Source of the DNA: Alphaproteobacteria bacterium
GTDB taxonomy: Bacteria > Pseudomonadota > Alphaproteobacteria > Caulobacterales > Hyphomonadaceae
Length of the DNA: 64,000 bases
Direction: 5' to 3'
NCBI GenBank assembly: GCA_018827375.1
Contig: JAHJYW010000011.1
Location: 1 to 64,000 of the forward strand
Shown: piece after piece, positions 9,257 through 17,432 of the stretch
Layout: every line of letters begins with the position of its first letter
Position numbering within the stretch: position 1 is the stretch's first letter
Translations under genes and position numbers: made by a program
The notes under the pieces: model-generated
Told to the model about the DNA's origin: nothing
The model's database searches: none
What the model saw: only the letters and a program-made list of their open reading frames with translations

Positions 9257-10408
9257 TCAGGGGCGGCACAGTCTCAGCAATGTGCCGTCCATGTCCGCCA
9301 CGTTCGGCACACCCAGAAGTGAGAGGCCGCGCTTGACGTCGGACGAGAGAATGTCGAGTGCGCGCGTCACGCCCGCTTCGCCGCCAGCCGCCAGCCCGTA
9401 GAGGTACGCACGCCCCAGCGCCACGCTATTGGCCCCGCGCGCCAGCAGCTTCAGCACATGCGCGCCCCGCCGCACGCCGCCATCGGCGATAATCTCCACG
9501 CTCGCGCCAACCGCCTCGCGGATTTCAGGCAACAGGTCGATCACCGGCACGGACGTATCAATCTGCCGCCCGCCATGGTTTGACACCCAGACCGCGCTCG
9601 CCCCACTATCAATCGCGCGGCGCGCATCCGCTGCGGTGCTAAGGCCTTTCGCGGCGAACGGCCCACCCCACTCGCGGACAAACCATTCAAGGTCCTTCCA
9701 GCTCATGGTCGGATCGAACAGCTCGTTGATCACGGCCATGACATCACGCCCGCCCATGTCGACATTCTCAAAATTGGCCGGCCCGATCGACGCTGAGGTC
9801 AGCATGTCAAACAGGTAACCGGGCCGGCCCAGCGCCTGCGTTGCCGTTTTCACATTGATGCGCGGCGGAATGGAAAAACCGTTGCGCGGGTCACGCTCGC
9901 GCAGGCCGGCAACCGTCGCATCAACTGTCAGTATGCAGCCCGTATAGCCTGCCGCCTTGGCGCGCGACATGAACTCCCGCACGATGCCGCGATCCTTCCA
10001 GACATAAAGCTGGATGAATTTTGGCACGTCCGGCGCGACCGCCGCAATGTCTTCCAATGTATGGCTGCCAAGCGTCGAAATGGAATACGCGATACCCGCC
10101 TTCTGCGCCGCCGCCGCCACAGCCAGCTCGCCCTTGCGCGGATGGAACAGGCGCGACGCCGCCGTGGGCGAAATGAAAAAGGGCTGGGCAGTCTTCTGGC
10201 CCAGCACTGTCGTGCTTGTATCAATGCCGGAACTGTCGACGAGCGAATTCCATTGCCAGCCATAGTCGGCAAACCGCTCGACCGAGCCACGCAATGTCAC
10301 CTCATCCTCGGCCCCGCCATCGATATAATCAAACACCATGCGCGGCAGGCGACGCTTCGCCAGCGTGCGCAGGTCATTGATATTGATCGCTTGTGAAACC
10401 CGGTTCAT
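9257..10408 (-). CDS. FMN-dependent alpha-hydroxy acid oxidizing protein (LldD/glycolate oxidase family)
   Basis: This 383-residue TIM-barrel flavoprotein oxidises L-2-hydroxyacids such as L-lactate. Visible motifs are RLPRMVFDYIDGGAEDE at the N-terminus, SISTLGSHTLEDIA, the catalytic-His signature SNHGGRQID, and the phosphate-binding end DGGVRRGAHVLKLLARGANSVALGRAYLYG. No membrane segment is seen. It lies tail to tail with the DUF1501 gene, 6 bases apart. L-lactate dehydrogenase is the best guess, but mandelate or another hydroxyacid is possible. Confidence 0.9.
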   Translation of the reverse strand: MNRVSQAININDLRTLAKRRLPRMVFDYIDGGAEDEVTLRGSVERFADYGWQWNSLVDSSGIDTSTTVLGQKTAQPFFISPTAASRLFHPRKGELAVAAAAQKAGIAYSISTLGSHTLEDIAAVAPDVPKFIQLYVWKDRGIVREFMSRAKAAGYTGCILTVDATVAGLRERDPRNGFSIPPRINVKTATQALGRPGYLFDMLTSASIGPANFENVDMGGRDVMAVINELFDPTMSWKDLEWFVREWGGPFAAKGLSTAADARRAIDSGASAVWVSNHGGRQIDTSVPVIDLLPEIREAVGASVEIIADGGVRRGAHVLKLLARGANSVALGRAYLYGLAAGGEAGVTRALDILSSDVKRGLSLLGVPNVADMDGTLLRLCRP

Positions 10409-10571
10409 GGGCGGGACACTAGGCAGGAATTACCCCTCGCGCAATCACGCGAACAGGCGCTTGCGCAACGTAAATGACAAAGAAATGCGCCGTAAATGCG
10501 AGCCGATTTCCAGACGAATTTCGTCGCGCCCGATCTGTCCGCATGTGAACGCGCTGGCCCTGAAAGCCGTC

Positions 10572-12440
10572 CTAGCGCCGCCCGAACAGACGCTCCACAT
10601 CGGTCAGCTTCAGCTCGACATATGTTGGCCGACCATGATTGCACTGGCCGGAATGGGGCGTCGCCTCCATCTGGCGCAGCAGGGCGTTCATCTCGTCACC
10701 GTTCAGCCGCCGTCCGGCGCGCACCGAGCCGCGGCAGGCCATATTGCCCATGACTTCCTCGAAACGTTCCTTCAGCGCCAGCCCTGCCTCGTACTCGGCA
10801 AAATCGTCGGCCAGGTCGCGGATCAGACCGATGGCGTCCATCTCCCCGAACAGCGCCGGTGTTGCCCGCACGCACACCGCGCCCGCGCCAAACGCCTCGA
10901 TCTCAAGCCCAAGATCGGCCAGCTCATCGGCGCGCTCCAGCACCCGCGCGGCTTCGTCCTCGGTCAGCTCCACGACGTCAGGTATCAACAGCGCCTGCCG
11001 CTTCACGCCGCCCGCCGCCATCTGGCGCTTCATGTCTTCATAGACCAGCCGCTCATGCGCCGCGTGCTGGTCGACAATCACGATGCCGTCCGCCGTCTGC
11101 GCCACAATATAAGTCTCGTGCAGCTGCGCCCGCGCCACGCCCAGCGGGAAGCTGTTCTCAGCAGGCGCTGACGTCGGCTCGATCCGCGCTGTCGGCGCAT
11201 TCTCGGCATCAAAAGCCTCGCGAACCGGCTCAGCAAACGCTCCCGGCTGATAGGCATTCACAGGAGGGCGCGCGGCGCCATAACCATCGCTCGCCCCATA
11301 GGCCGGCCGCGACGCAAACAGCGCCCCGCTCGGCATCGGCGCCTCGGCCTTCGCTTTGCCAAGCGCAAAGCCAGCCACCGTCGTCGAGGCCCTGTGTCCT
11401 GCCGCCGCCAGCGAATGGCGCAGCGCGCCAATCATCAGCCCCCGCACATTTCCGGCATCACGGAAACGCACTTCCGTCTTCGCCGGGTGGACGTTCACGT
11501 CCACATATTCAGGGTCCAGCTCGACAAACAGCGCCGCCATCGGGTGGCGATCGCGCGCCAGGAAGTCCTGATAGGCCGCGCGGATAACGCCATTTAACAT
11601 CCGGTCCTTTACAGGCCGTCCGTTGACGAACATGAACTGCATCTGCGCATTGCCCCGATTCAGCGTCGGCAGGCCCGCAAAGCCGGTCAGCCGCACGCCT
11701 TCGCGCTCCGCGTCTATCGCCACCGCATTGTCACGGAAATCCCGCCCCATGATGGCCCCGAGGCGCGACAGCTGCCCGTCCTCGCCCTCAGGCTCCGCCG
11801 CGTGGCGGAACAGGCTGCGCCCATTGCTCTCCAGGCTGAACGCGACCGTCGGGTTCGCCATGGCAAGCCGTTTGACCACATCCGACACGGCCATCGTTTC
11901 GGACCGCTCGCCCTTCATGAATTTCAATCTTGCCGGCGTCGCGTGGAACAGGTCGCGCACTTCAATGCGCGTACCCGTCTCACCCCGACCGGTAAAGGCG
12001 GCGGGCCGCGGCCCCTCGATCCGTCCAGCTTCGACGAACACGTCAGCTGCGTCCTCGCCGGGCGCGCGCGATGTGATCGTCATCCGGCTCACAGACGCAA
12101 TCGAGGGCAGCGCTTCGCCGCGAAAGCCCATCGTGTGGATGTTCAGCAGGTCCACCCGTCCATCATCGCCCGGCGCCAGTTTGGATGTCGCGTGGCGCTC
12201 CAACGCCAGCAGCAGGTCATCCGATGACATGCCACAGCCATCGTCCTCGATCGTCATCCGCTTCAGGCCGCCATCCTCGATGGCAATACTGACGCGGGTT
12301 GCCCCCGCATCCAGCGCATTTTCCACCAATTCCTTGACGGCGGCGGCGGGCCGTTCGACCACCTCACCGGCCGCGATGCGGTTGACCACATCATGGGGAA
12401 GTTTGCGTATTTGCGGCTGGGGGCGAACGGAATCAGGCAT
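10572..12440 (-). CDS. mutL: DNA mismatch repair protein MutL
   Basis: The 622-residue protein has the GHKL ATPase N-terminus ([51 protein letters not shown]) and a disordered linker at ~345-430. The C-terminal dimerisation/endonuclease domain carries [12 protein letters not shown], fitting the DQHA(X)2E(X)4E nicking motif of methyl-independent mismatch repair. The C-terminal blocks appear as [10 protein letters not shown] and CNHGRPT, where CPHGRP is more usual. It matches MutS-bound mismatches to strand incision. It stands alone; the next gene upstream is divergent. Confidence 0.96.
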   Translation of the reverse strand: MPDSVRPQPQIRKLPHDVVNRIAAGEVVERPAAAVKELVENALDAGATRVSIAIEDGGLKRMTIEDDGCGMSSDDLLLALERHATSKLAPGDDGRVDLLNIHTMGFRGEALPSIASVSRMTITSRAPGEDAADVFVEAGRIEGPRPAAFTGRGETGTRIEVRDLFHATPARLKFMKGERSETMAVSDVVKRLAMANPTVAFSLESNGRSLFRHAAEPEGEDGQLSRLGAIMGRDFRDNAVAIDAEREGVRLTGFAGLPTLNRGNAQMQFMFVNGRPVKDRMLNGVIRAAYQDFLARDRHPMAALFVELDPEYVDVNVHPAKTEVRFRDAGNVRGLMIGALRHSLAAAGHRASTTVAGFALGKAKAEAPMPSGALFASRPAYGASDGYGAARPPVNAYQPGAFAEPVREAFDAENAPTARIEPTSAPAENSFPLGVARAQLHETYIVAQTADGIVIVDQHAAHERLVYEDMKRQMAAGGVKRQALLIPDVVELTEDEAARVLERADELADLGLEIEAFGAGAVCVRATPALFGEMDAIGLIRDLADDFAEYEAGLALKERFEEVMGNMACRGSVRAGRRLNGDEMNALLRQMEATPHSGQCNHGRPTYVELKLTDVERLFGRR

Positions 12441-12589
12441 GTCGAAACCCTAGCCCAGCAGGCGGCTTTTGTCGCGGCTCTGCATCAGGTTCGGCCCAGT
12501 CCGCGCAAAGTGTCGCGTTTCAGATGGTTGCCAGCCGTCGCGCTTGGCTTCACATTGCCGATCGACTGTCTTGAAAGGATATACCAATT

Positions 12590-13141
12590 ATGCTGAAGCC
12601 CGTTGCCGCTATCGCTGCCCTCGCCATGATTGCCGCTTGCGGCGGCTCCGGCGCCGACGAATCTACCCCGCCTGCCGCCACTGCAACGCCAGCAGCGACC
12701 GTCACCCCCGCGCCTGCGCCCGTCGCCGCCGCCCCGGTCGAACCGGGCGTCGAGTTCGCCAGCCTGCCTGCCCCCTACAACACGGCAGACTATGCGCGCG
12801 GCAAACGCACGTTCAAGCTATGTCAGTCCTGTCATCTGACGGCCGAAGGCTCTGGAAACCTGGTTGGCCCGAACCTGCATGGCCTCTTCGGCCGCGAAGT
12901 CGGCTCGCTTGAGGGATTCGCTTATTCCGACGCCCTGGAAGATGCTGACTTCATCTGGGAACCGCATCATCTGGACGAATGGCTGACCAATCCACGCGCC
13001 TACCTGCCCGGCAACCGCATGAGCTTTGCAGGCGTACGCAAACCTGAAGACCGACTTGGCCTCATCGCCTACCTGATGCTTGAAACCGGCTACACGCCTG
13101 TCTCAGGCGATGCCCCTGCCGGGGACGCGCCCCAGCCCTAG
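12590..13141 (+). CDS. Lipoprotein cytochrome c (class I)
   Basis: The 183-residue protein has a short hydrophobic signal ending at a lipobox-like Cys (residue 17), then an Ala/Pro/Thr-rich tether to ~residue 55. The cytochrome c domain has CQSCH at 78-82, VGPNLHGLFGREVG and the likely axial Met in LPGNRMSFAGV. It resembles mitochondrial-type cytochrome c (CycM-like), a mobile or tethered electron carrier between bc1 and terminal oxidases. It shares its final bases (13138-13141) with the stop of a convergent broken gene. Confidence 0.9.
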   Translation: MLKPVAAIAALAMIAACGGSGADESTPPAATATPAATVTPAPAPVAAAPVEPGVEFASLPAPYNTADYARGKRTFKLCQSCHLTAEGSGNLVGPNLHGLFGREVGSLEGFAYSDALEDADFIWEPHHLDEWLTNPRAYLPGNRMSFAGVRKPEDRLGLIAYLMLETGYTPVSGDAPAGDAPQP

Positions 13142-13829
13142 CGCCGCGTTGTCAGCGCCACTAGCCACGCGCCCTCTTCATAGGCGCCGCCAAATTCCTC
13201 ACGATACCCAACGGCCACGTCAAAATGGCCGAGATGGTAGCCTATCTGCGACTCGTGTTTGTTCGAATCCGCGCTGTCATTGCTGCGCTCCAGCCACACC
13301 TGCTGCGTCACGAAGATACGGTCGCTGATATCGGCCCCATAGCCGAACTCCGCCCGCTAGCGCAGGCAGCCATCCTGATGGCTGATCGCTGCGATGTCCG
13401 CGAACAGGTAATAGCCAAGGCTGCGCCGCACACCTGAGTAGCCACTGCTGAGGCGCGCCTCCGCACCCCACTCGTCACACCCATATGTGCCCGCAATCGC
13501 ACTGCCATAGACCGGCCCGCCCTCCATGCCAAAGGTGAAGCCTTTGCGCGACCAAAGCTGGCGCCGGGCGATCAGCCGATAGGACTGCCGGTCAATGTTG
13601 CCGATACTGTCTTCATAGGCCACGGCCTCGCTCTTGCCCGTCAGTGTCCAGCGATCGGTGATGCCATACTCGCCATACACATCTCCGCGGAAGCCATCGA
13701 GCCCTTCAAGGGTCTCACTGGAAACCAGCCCGCGCAGGTAAAAGCTGCCCCATCACGGGCCCAAGGCCCCGCCTCAGCCGGACCTACGGCAACAATTGCA
13801 CCGAGAAGAACGGCACCCCATCCCCGCAT
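13138..13829 (-). pseudogene. Broken gene for a small exported beta-rich protein (frameshift and nonsense)
   Basis: Reading from 13829, a signal peptide (MRGWGAVLLGAIVAVGPAEA) leads into GPWARDG. The frame must then shift by one base at a run of four C's (13748-13751; G's on the coding strand) to continue as SFYLRGLVSSETLEGL and YGEYGITDRWTLTGKSEA. An in-frame TAG at 13357-13359 falls where a Trp codon would fit, after which the same frame resumes (RAEFGYGADISD) to a stop at 13138. Alternating hydrophobic/polar segments suggest an outer-membrane barrel-like protein; I do not recognise the family. Confidence 0.75.
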
Positions 13830-13894
13830 GGTTGCAAAGTTAATGGAAAATCCCGGCGCCACCCAGTAAAAAATTGGGGCGCCTATCCGCCTGG

Positions 13895-14293
13895 TCAGGC
13901 TCCCCACGCCGCATTCTGCAACACCACACGATAGCCGTCAGGATCCTCGAATGTGACGCCTTTGGCGTCCCAATAGGCATTGAAAGCCCTCACCGGGCTG
14001 AACCCCGCCGCGCGCATCCGATCAATGGCTGCTGCGAACCGGTCCGCTTCCGGCAGGTAGAATACGAGCAGGTTGTCTTCGGTCGGCGCGCGGCCGACGA
14101 CATGCCCGTGCGCCTTGGTGAATTCTAGATGATACGGTGCACCCTCATGGCCCAGCATCACACCGTCAAAGTCGTCATGATCACGGAATTCGAACAGGAC
14201 ATTAAAGCCCAGTCCATCGCGATAGAACGGCAGCAAGGCGTCTAGGTCATCAGTCGGGCGGGCAATACGTAGCGTGGCGTGCTCAAGTGTCAT
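13895..14293 (-). CDS. VOC (glyoxalase/bleomycin-resistance/dioxygenase) family protein
   Basis: The 132-residue protein has two beta-alpha-beta-beta-beta modules. The first begins HATLRIARPTDDLDALLPFYRDGLGF; the second ends KGVTFEDPDGYRVVLQNAAW. Candidate metal ligands are H5, a Glu in HLEFTKAHG and the Glu in TFEDPDG. Members include glyoxalase I, fosfomycin-resistance enzymes and dioxygenases, so the substrate is open. Its promoter region carries a SoxR/MerR-like operator (14329-14350), which suggests induction by redox-cycling compounds or another effector. Confidence 0.9.
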   Translation of the reverse strand: MTLEHATLRIARPTDDLDALLPFYRDGLGFNVLFEFRDHDDFDGVMLGHEGAPYHLEFTKAHGHVVGRAPTEDNLLVFYLPEADRFAAAIDRMRAAGFSPVRAFNAYWDAKGVTFEDPDGYRVVLQNAAWGA

Positions 14294-14321
14294 GGTGGTT
14301 CTCCAGAGGCCTCAAGCAGCC

Positions 14322-14352
14322 CTTGTCGGACCTCAACCATGGTTGAGGTCAA
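14322..14352 (-). promoter_or_regulatory. SoxR/MerR-type promoter with 22-bp perfect palindrome
   Basis: On the minus strand a -35 TTGACC (14347-14352) and a weak -10 GACAAG (14322-14327) are separated by an over-long 19-base spacer. The spacer is filled by a perfect palindrome whose two halves are GACCTCAACCA and TGGTTGAGGTC (14329-14350). The arrangement copies E. coli soxS, where CCTCAAG...CTTGAGG lies in a 19-base spacer that SoxR untwists. It would drive the VOC gene. No SoxR/MerR gene is present in the window. Confidence 0.65.
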
Positions 14353-14375
14353 CAGAGAGGCTGTCATTGCATACG

Positions 14376-14407
14376 AAAAAGCCCTCGCCAGACTGGCAAG
14401 GGCTTTT
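14376..14407 (-). terminator. Rho-independent terminator after the MarR gene
   Basis: The inverted repeat AAAAGCCCTCGCC / GGCAAGGGCTTTT (one mismatch, 5-base loop) has A-tracts and T-tracts on both sides. It can end minus-strand transcription from the MarR gene that stops at 14436, and it insulates the VOC promoter just downstream. Confidence 0.85.
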
Positions 14408-14435
14408 CCCTGAAGACTAAAATCGCGGCAGGCGC

Positions 14436-14945
14436 CTAGAGGCGGAAGCGGATCTGGTCTGACCAGAAGCGCTCAAGGCGCGAAATGGTCTTGTTCAGCT
14501 GCGAGAGATCGTCATGACGCACGCTCGCCGTTGGCTCGAGGGCCGTTGCCTGCTTCTCGAACAGATTGGCCACGCGGTCACGCACTTTAAGGCCACGCTC
14601 GGTCAGGCGCAGGGTCACCGTACGCTTGTCATCCTCGGAACGCGTCTGGATCAGGTAGCCGCCTTCCTGAAGTTTCTTGACGTTGTACGACAGGCTGGTG
14701 CCGGCAAAGGCGCCGCGGGCCCGAAGGACAGAAGCCGGGGCTTCATCATCGCCGATCTCATAGATCAGCAGCGCCTGGACGCCGGTCAGCGACCGTTCAC
14801 CACCGCGCTCGAGATCGTCTTTGACGACATCGTGAAGACGACGGTGCGCCTGTTCAAGAAGGGAGAGAGACTTTAGGAAAGATTCGCCGACGGAAAGGGG
14901 TGCAGTATCCTGCATTTCAGAAATCATCATTAGTATCACCATCAC
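14436..14945 (-). CDS. MarR family winged-helix regulator (LdtR-like)
   Basis: This 169-residue DNA-binding protein has the winged-helix core SLTGVQALLIYEIGDDEA, ASVLRARGAFAGTSLSYNVKKLQEGGYL (recognition helix) and RSEDDKRTVTLRLTERG (wing). The layout resembles alphaproteobacterial LdtR-type MarR proteins, which control cell-envelope and stress genes. Several Met codons lie close together (14945, 14942, 14930, 14927, 14915) and none has a strong Shine-Dalgarno, so the start is uncertain. An inverted repeat overlapping the first start (14944-14968) suggests autoregulation. Confidence 0.87.
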   Translation of the reverse strand: MMVILMMISEMQDTAPLSVGESFLKSLSLLEQAHRRLHDVVKDDLERGGERSLTGVQALLIYEIGDDEAPASVLRARGAFAGTSLSYNVKKLQEGGYLIQTRSEDDKRTVTLRLTERGLKVRDRVANLFEKQATALEPTASVRHDDLSQLNKTISRLERFWSDQIRFRL

Positions 14946-14968
14946 TCAACTTTTGTTGTAGTTTGAGT
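14944..14968. promoter_or_regulatory. Inverted repeat at the MarR gene start
   Basis: Perfect 6-base arms ACTCAA (14944-14949) and TTGAGT (14963-14968) flank a nested CAAC-TTTT-GTTG palindrome (14947-14958). Position directly over the start of a MarR gene is typical of an autoregulatory operator. This is inference from symmetry and location. Confidence 0.4.
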
Positions 14969-15113
14969 ATATTTACGCCGGCATTCCTAATGAATTGATA
15001 AGCATAGGCCTTTTCCAAGTGAAGAACGTTAACATTTGGCCGAATGCATTAACCGTTACTGCGGCGAAACGGCTTTTGAACCCAAAACACCCCTGAATTT
15101 CGCGTATGACGCG

Positions 15114-15146
15114 AAAAAATGGCCGCATCCCGAAGGAGGCGGCCAT
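15114..15146 (-). terminator. Rho-independent terminator after the DUF805 gene
   Basis: The hairpin ATGGCCGC / GCGGCCAT, with an inner TCC/GGA helix and CGAA tetraloop, is followed on the minus strand by six T's. It lies 42 bases beyond the DUF805 stop and is a strong intrinsic terminator. Confidence 0.9.
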
Positions 15147-15187
15147 CTATTCATCATCAATACTTGGTTAAGTATGGTTATACAGCG

Positions 15188-15892
15188 TCAGGCAAATGTA
15201 TCGGCTGTCATGGCCCCGGCATACTTGGGGCTTGGCCCATGCTTGTTGGTGGCCGGCTTGCTGTCCATGAACATAAAGACAAGCAGGATGAACCCGCCGA
15301 CATAAGGAATGAAGTTGATCAGCACCAACCAGCCGCTCAGGTCCTGGTCGTGCAGCCTCCGCACCGTCATCGATAGGCCAGGCAGTATATTATAGAGCCA
15401 GAACAGACCCGTCAGGACGGGGATGATGTTCGGGTCGCCATTCGAGGCAGTTCCATAGAGCGCAAGGCTCAGAACGACATCGACTATGAAGAACACGACA
15501 TAGCCGACGATCACAAACAGAAAATAGCCCCAGTATTCCGCCCGGCGCGCCCGGCCATTGAACTGGGCAAAGTTCTTCGTCAACGCGCGTATGAAATAGG
15601 TCCACAAGCCATCGCTGGGCTGAGGCACTGGCGCGGCATAGGCGGGCGACGGCAGGTTCGGTGCCGCCGGATAGGGCGCCGACGCGGCCGCTTGTGCAGC
15701 CGCTGGGGCGGCGCCCAGTGCATAGATGTCGCGCGCTTCTTCACCCATGCCTACAAAGTCGACCGTCTGGCCGGCCTGCAGCACCGAGCCATTGCGCACC
15801 TGAACTTGCGAGAACTGGTAGCGCCGGCCATCCTCACCCAGGATCAGACCTGCCCCATCTGGGCTGTCTGCCTTCAAAACTTCTCCACGCAT
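15188..15892 (-). CDS. DUF805 membrane protein with N-terminal small beta domain
   Basis: The 234-residue protein starts with a ~60-residue cold-shock/OB-like module (MRGEVLKADSPDGAGLILGEDGRRYQF ... VDFVGMGEEARDIYAL). An Ala/Pro linker follows, then a DUF805 membrane domain with FNGRARRAEYWGYFLF, about four helices, and RRLHDQDLSGWLVLINFIPYVGGFILL. DUF805 function is unknown. The N-terminal module is a recurring partner of small membrane domains and might bind nucleotides or nucleic acid; I cannot show that here. Confidence 0.88.
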   Translation of the reverse strand: MRGEVLKADSPDGAGLILGEDGRRYQFSQVQVRNGSVLQAGQTVDFVGMGEEARDIYALGAAPAAAQAAASAPYPAAPNLPSPAYAAPVPQPSDGLWTYFIRALTKNFAQFNGRARRAEYWGYFLFVIVGYVVFFIVDVVLSLALYGTASNGDPNIIPVLTGLFWLYNILPGLSMTVRRLHDQDLSGWLVLINFIPYVGGFILLVFMFMDSKPATNKHGPSPKYAGAMTADTFA

Positions 15893-15965
15893 GCAATCGC
15901 TCCATCAGCTGCCGTCCCGTTTTCTGGCCGAGACACAAGGCGCTTGTCCACCCAAAACCGCCCAC

Positions 15966-17027
15966 TCAGTCGAATTCGAGTTCGTCCGGCCCTAGTGGCT
16001 CGAAGTAGCGCGCCACCTCTGCATCGCTGACATCCTCAAGCCGCGCGGGCGACCATTTGGGCGCATTGTCCTTGTCGACGATCACGGCGCGCACGCCCTC
16101 CAGGAAGTCCGCGCTCTGCACCTTGCGCCAGCCGATGCGGTATTCCATCCGCATATTGTCCTCGAATGTCGCCGCCTCTGCGCCTTCGCGCAGCTGACGC
16201 AGGGCCACTTTCATCGTCTCGGGAGACTTGGTGCCCATTACGGCTACCTGCTCGCCTGCCCATTCGCCACCCTCGGCCTCCAGCGCCGCGACAATCTCCT
16301 CGGCTGTATCCAGCGCGAAGCAGCGGTTGATGACATCGCGGTGCGGCTCGAAGCTCGCCACAGGCACGGCATGCGTGAGGCTCCGCAGGATCTCGTTCAG
16401 AAGGTCTGCTGCGCCGACCGAAAAATCAGCCCCCTCAACCTGCTTCTTCAGGTTCGTCACAAGTTCCGACGGGATGAAATGCGTCGCCACCCGCGCCGCA
16501 GCCACATCGCCCCCCTTCAGCCGCGCACCTGTCAGCGCCAGCCATGTGCCAAGCGCGCCAGACAGGCGCGGCAGGAACCAGCCGCCACCCACATCCGGGA
16601 ACAGGCCAATACCCGTCTCTGGCATGGCGAACACGGTCCGCTCCGTCGCCACCCGGTGCGATCCATGCACGGACAGGCCAACCCCGCCGCCCATCGTCAC
16701 GCCGTCCATGATCGCCAGCACAGGCTTGGGGAACGTCTTCAGCGCCGCGTTCATGCGGTACTCGACATTGAAAAACGCCCGCGCCTCGCTGGCATCGCCT
16801 GCGCCACTCTCCGCCAGCATGCGGATGTCGCCGCCCGCGCAGAAGCCACGCGTGCCCTCTTCATGCTCCACCATGACAAGATGCACCGTCGGGTCGTCAG
16901 CCCAGCGCTCCAGGGCCGACAGGATGCTCTTGCACATCGGTGCATTCAGGGCATGCAGGGCGGAAGGCCGGGTCAATGTAATCCGGCCGAGGCCCCTGTA
17001 TACTTCAATTCGGACGTCTTCCGTCAT
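15966..17027 (-). CDS. 3-hydroxyisobutyryl-CoA hydrolase / enoyl-CoA hydratase family
   Basis: This 353-residue crotonase-fold enzyme is longer than enoyl-CoA hydratases (~260), as expected for HIBYL-CoA hydrolase. Motifs are LTRPSALHALN, RGFCAGGDIRML (oxyanion hole), DGVTMGGGVGLSVHGSHRVATE and the subgroup signature ETGIGLFPDVGGGWFLPRL. It releases 3-hydroxyisobutyrate from its CoA ester in valine degradation. The isobutyryl-CoA dehydrogenase at 21609-22748 acts earlier in the pathway. It is divergent from the PilZ gene. Confidence 0.9.
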   Translation of the reverse strand: MTEDVRIEVYRGLGRITLTRPSALHALNAPMCKSILSALERWADDPTVHLVMVEHEEGTRGFCAGGDIRMLAESGAGDASEARAFFNVEYRMNAALKTFPKPVLAIMDGVTMGGGVGLSVHGSHRVATERTVFAMPETGIGLFPDVGGGWFLPRLSGALGTWLALTGARLKGGDVAAARVATHFIPSELVTNLKKQVEGADFSVGAADLLNEILRSLTHAVPVASFEPHRDVINRCFALDTAEEIVAALEAEGGEWAGEQVAVMGTKSPETMKVALRQLREGAEAATFEDNMRMEYRIGWRKVQSADFLEGVRAVIVDKDNAPKWSPARLEDVSDAEVARYFEPLGPDELEFD

Positions 17028-17070
17028 CCCTGCTTCCTTTGTGTTTTATTGTCTGAATGCTTCAAAACTT

Positions 17071-17097
17071 CCCGTATCACGGGTAAATATATTTACC
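17071..17097. promoter_or_regulatory. Two adjoining palindromes between divergent genes
   Basis: CCCGT-ATC-ACGGG (17071-17083) runs directly into a perfect 16-base palindrome GGTAAATATATTTACC (17082-17097). Both sit in the 135-base divergent region between the HIBYL-CoA hydrolase (starts 17027) and the PilZ gene (starts 17163), an ideal operator position. No regulator gene is adjacent. Confidence 0.55.
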
Positions 17098-17162
17098 AGT
17101 TGATGCCATATATACTTAACAACGCACCTCAAAGACGAACGCTGCGCCCGAAAGGATATGTC

Positions 17163-17432
17163 ATGGATGACACACCAAACCGCCGCGGTGGCCGCGCACC
17201 GCTCACGGGCACCGGCCAGATCAAGCTGGGCATTTTCAAGCGCCTGAACTGCGAGATTCGGGATGTCTCCCCGGGTGGCGCCCGCATTGTCACGCCAGAA
17301 GGCACCGACCTTCCTGAACAATTCACCATGCGATTGCCACACTTCAAGAAGCCCCGCGTCTGTATCCGCCGCTGGCAGAGCGGCAGCGAAACCGGTGTCG
17401 AATTCAAGAACCAGATGCCAACCGAGAACTAA
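17163..17432 (+). CDS. Single-domain PilZ protein
   Basis: The 89-residue protein carries the PilZ cyclic-di-GMP motifs: RRGGR (RxxxR, R7 and R11) and DVSPGGARIV (DxSxxG). It is a compact PilZ domain without a partner domain, suggesting an adaptor that responds to c-di-GMP. The start at 17163 is chosen because AAAGGA lies 8 bases upstream; an upstream in-frame ATG at 17104 lacks this. The stop at 17430-17432 overlaps the stop of the convergent dioxygenase. Confidence 0.82.
   Translation: MDDTPNRRGGRAPLTGTGQIKLGIFKRLNCEIRDVSPGGARIVTPEGTDLPEQFTMRLPHFKKPRVCIRRWQSGSETGVEFKNQMPTEN

Noticed and set aside
11356-12453. Long plus-strand frames across mutL
   Set aside because: They are antisense to a well-recognised MutL; low-complexity Ser/Arg/Pro composition is typical of GC-rich shadow frames.
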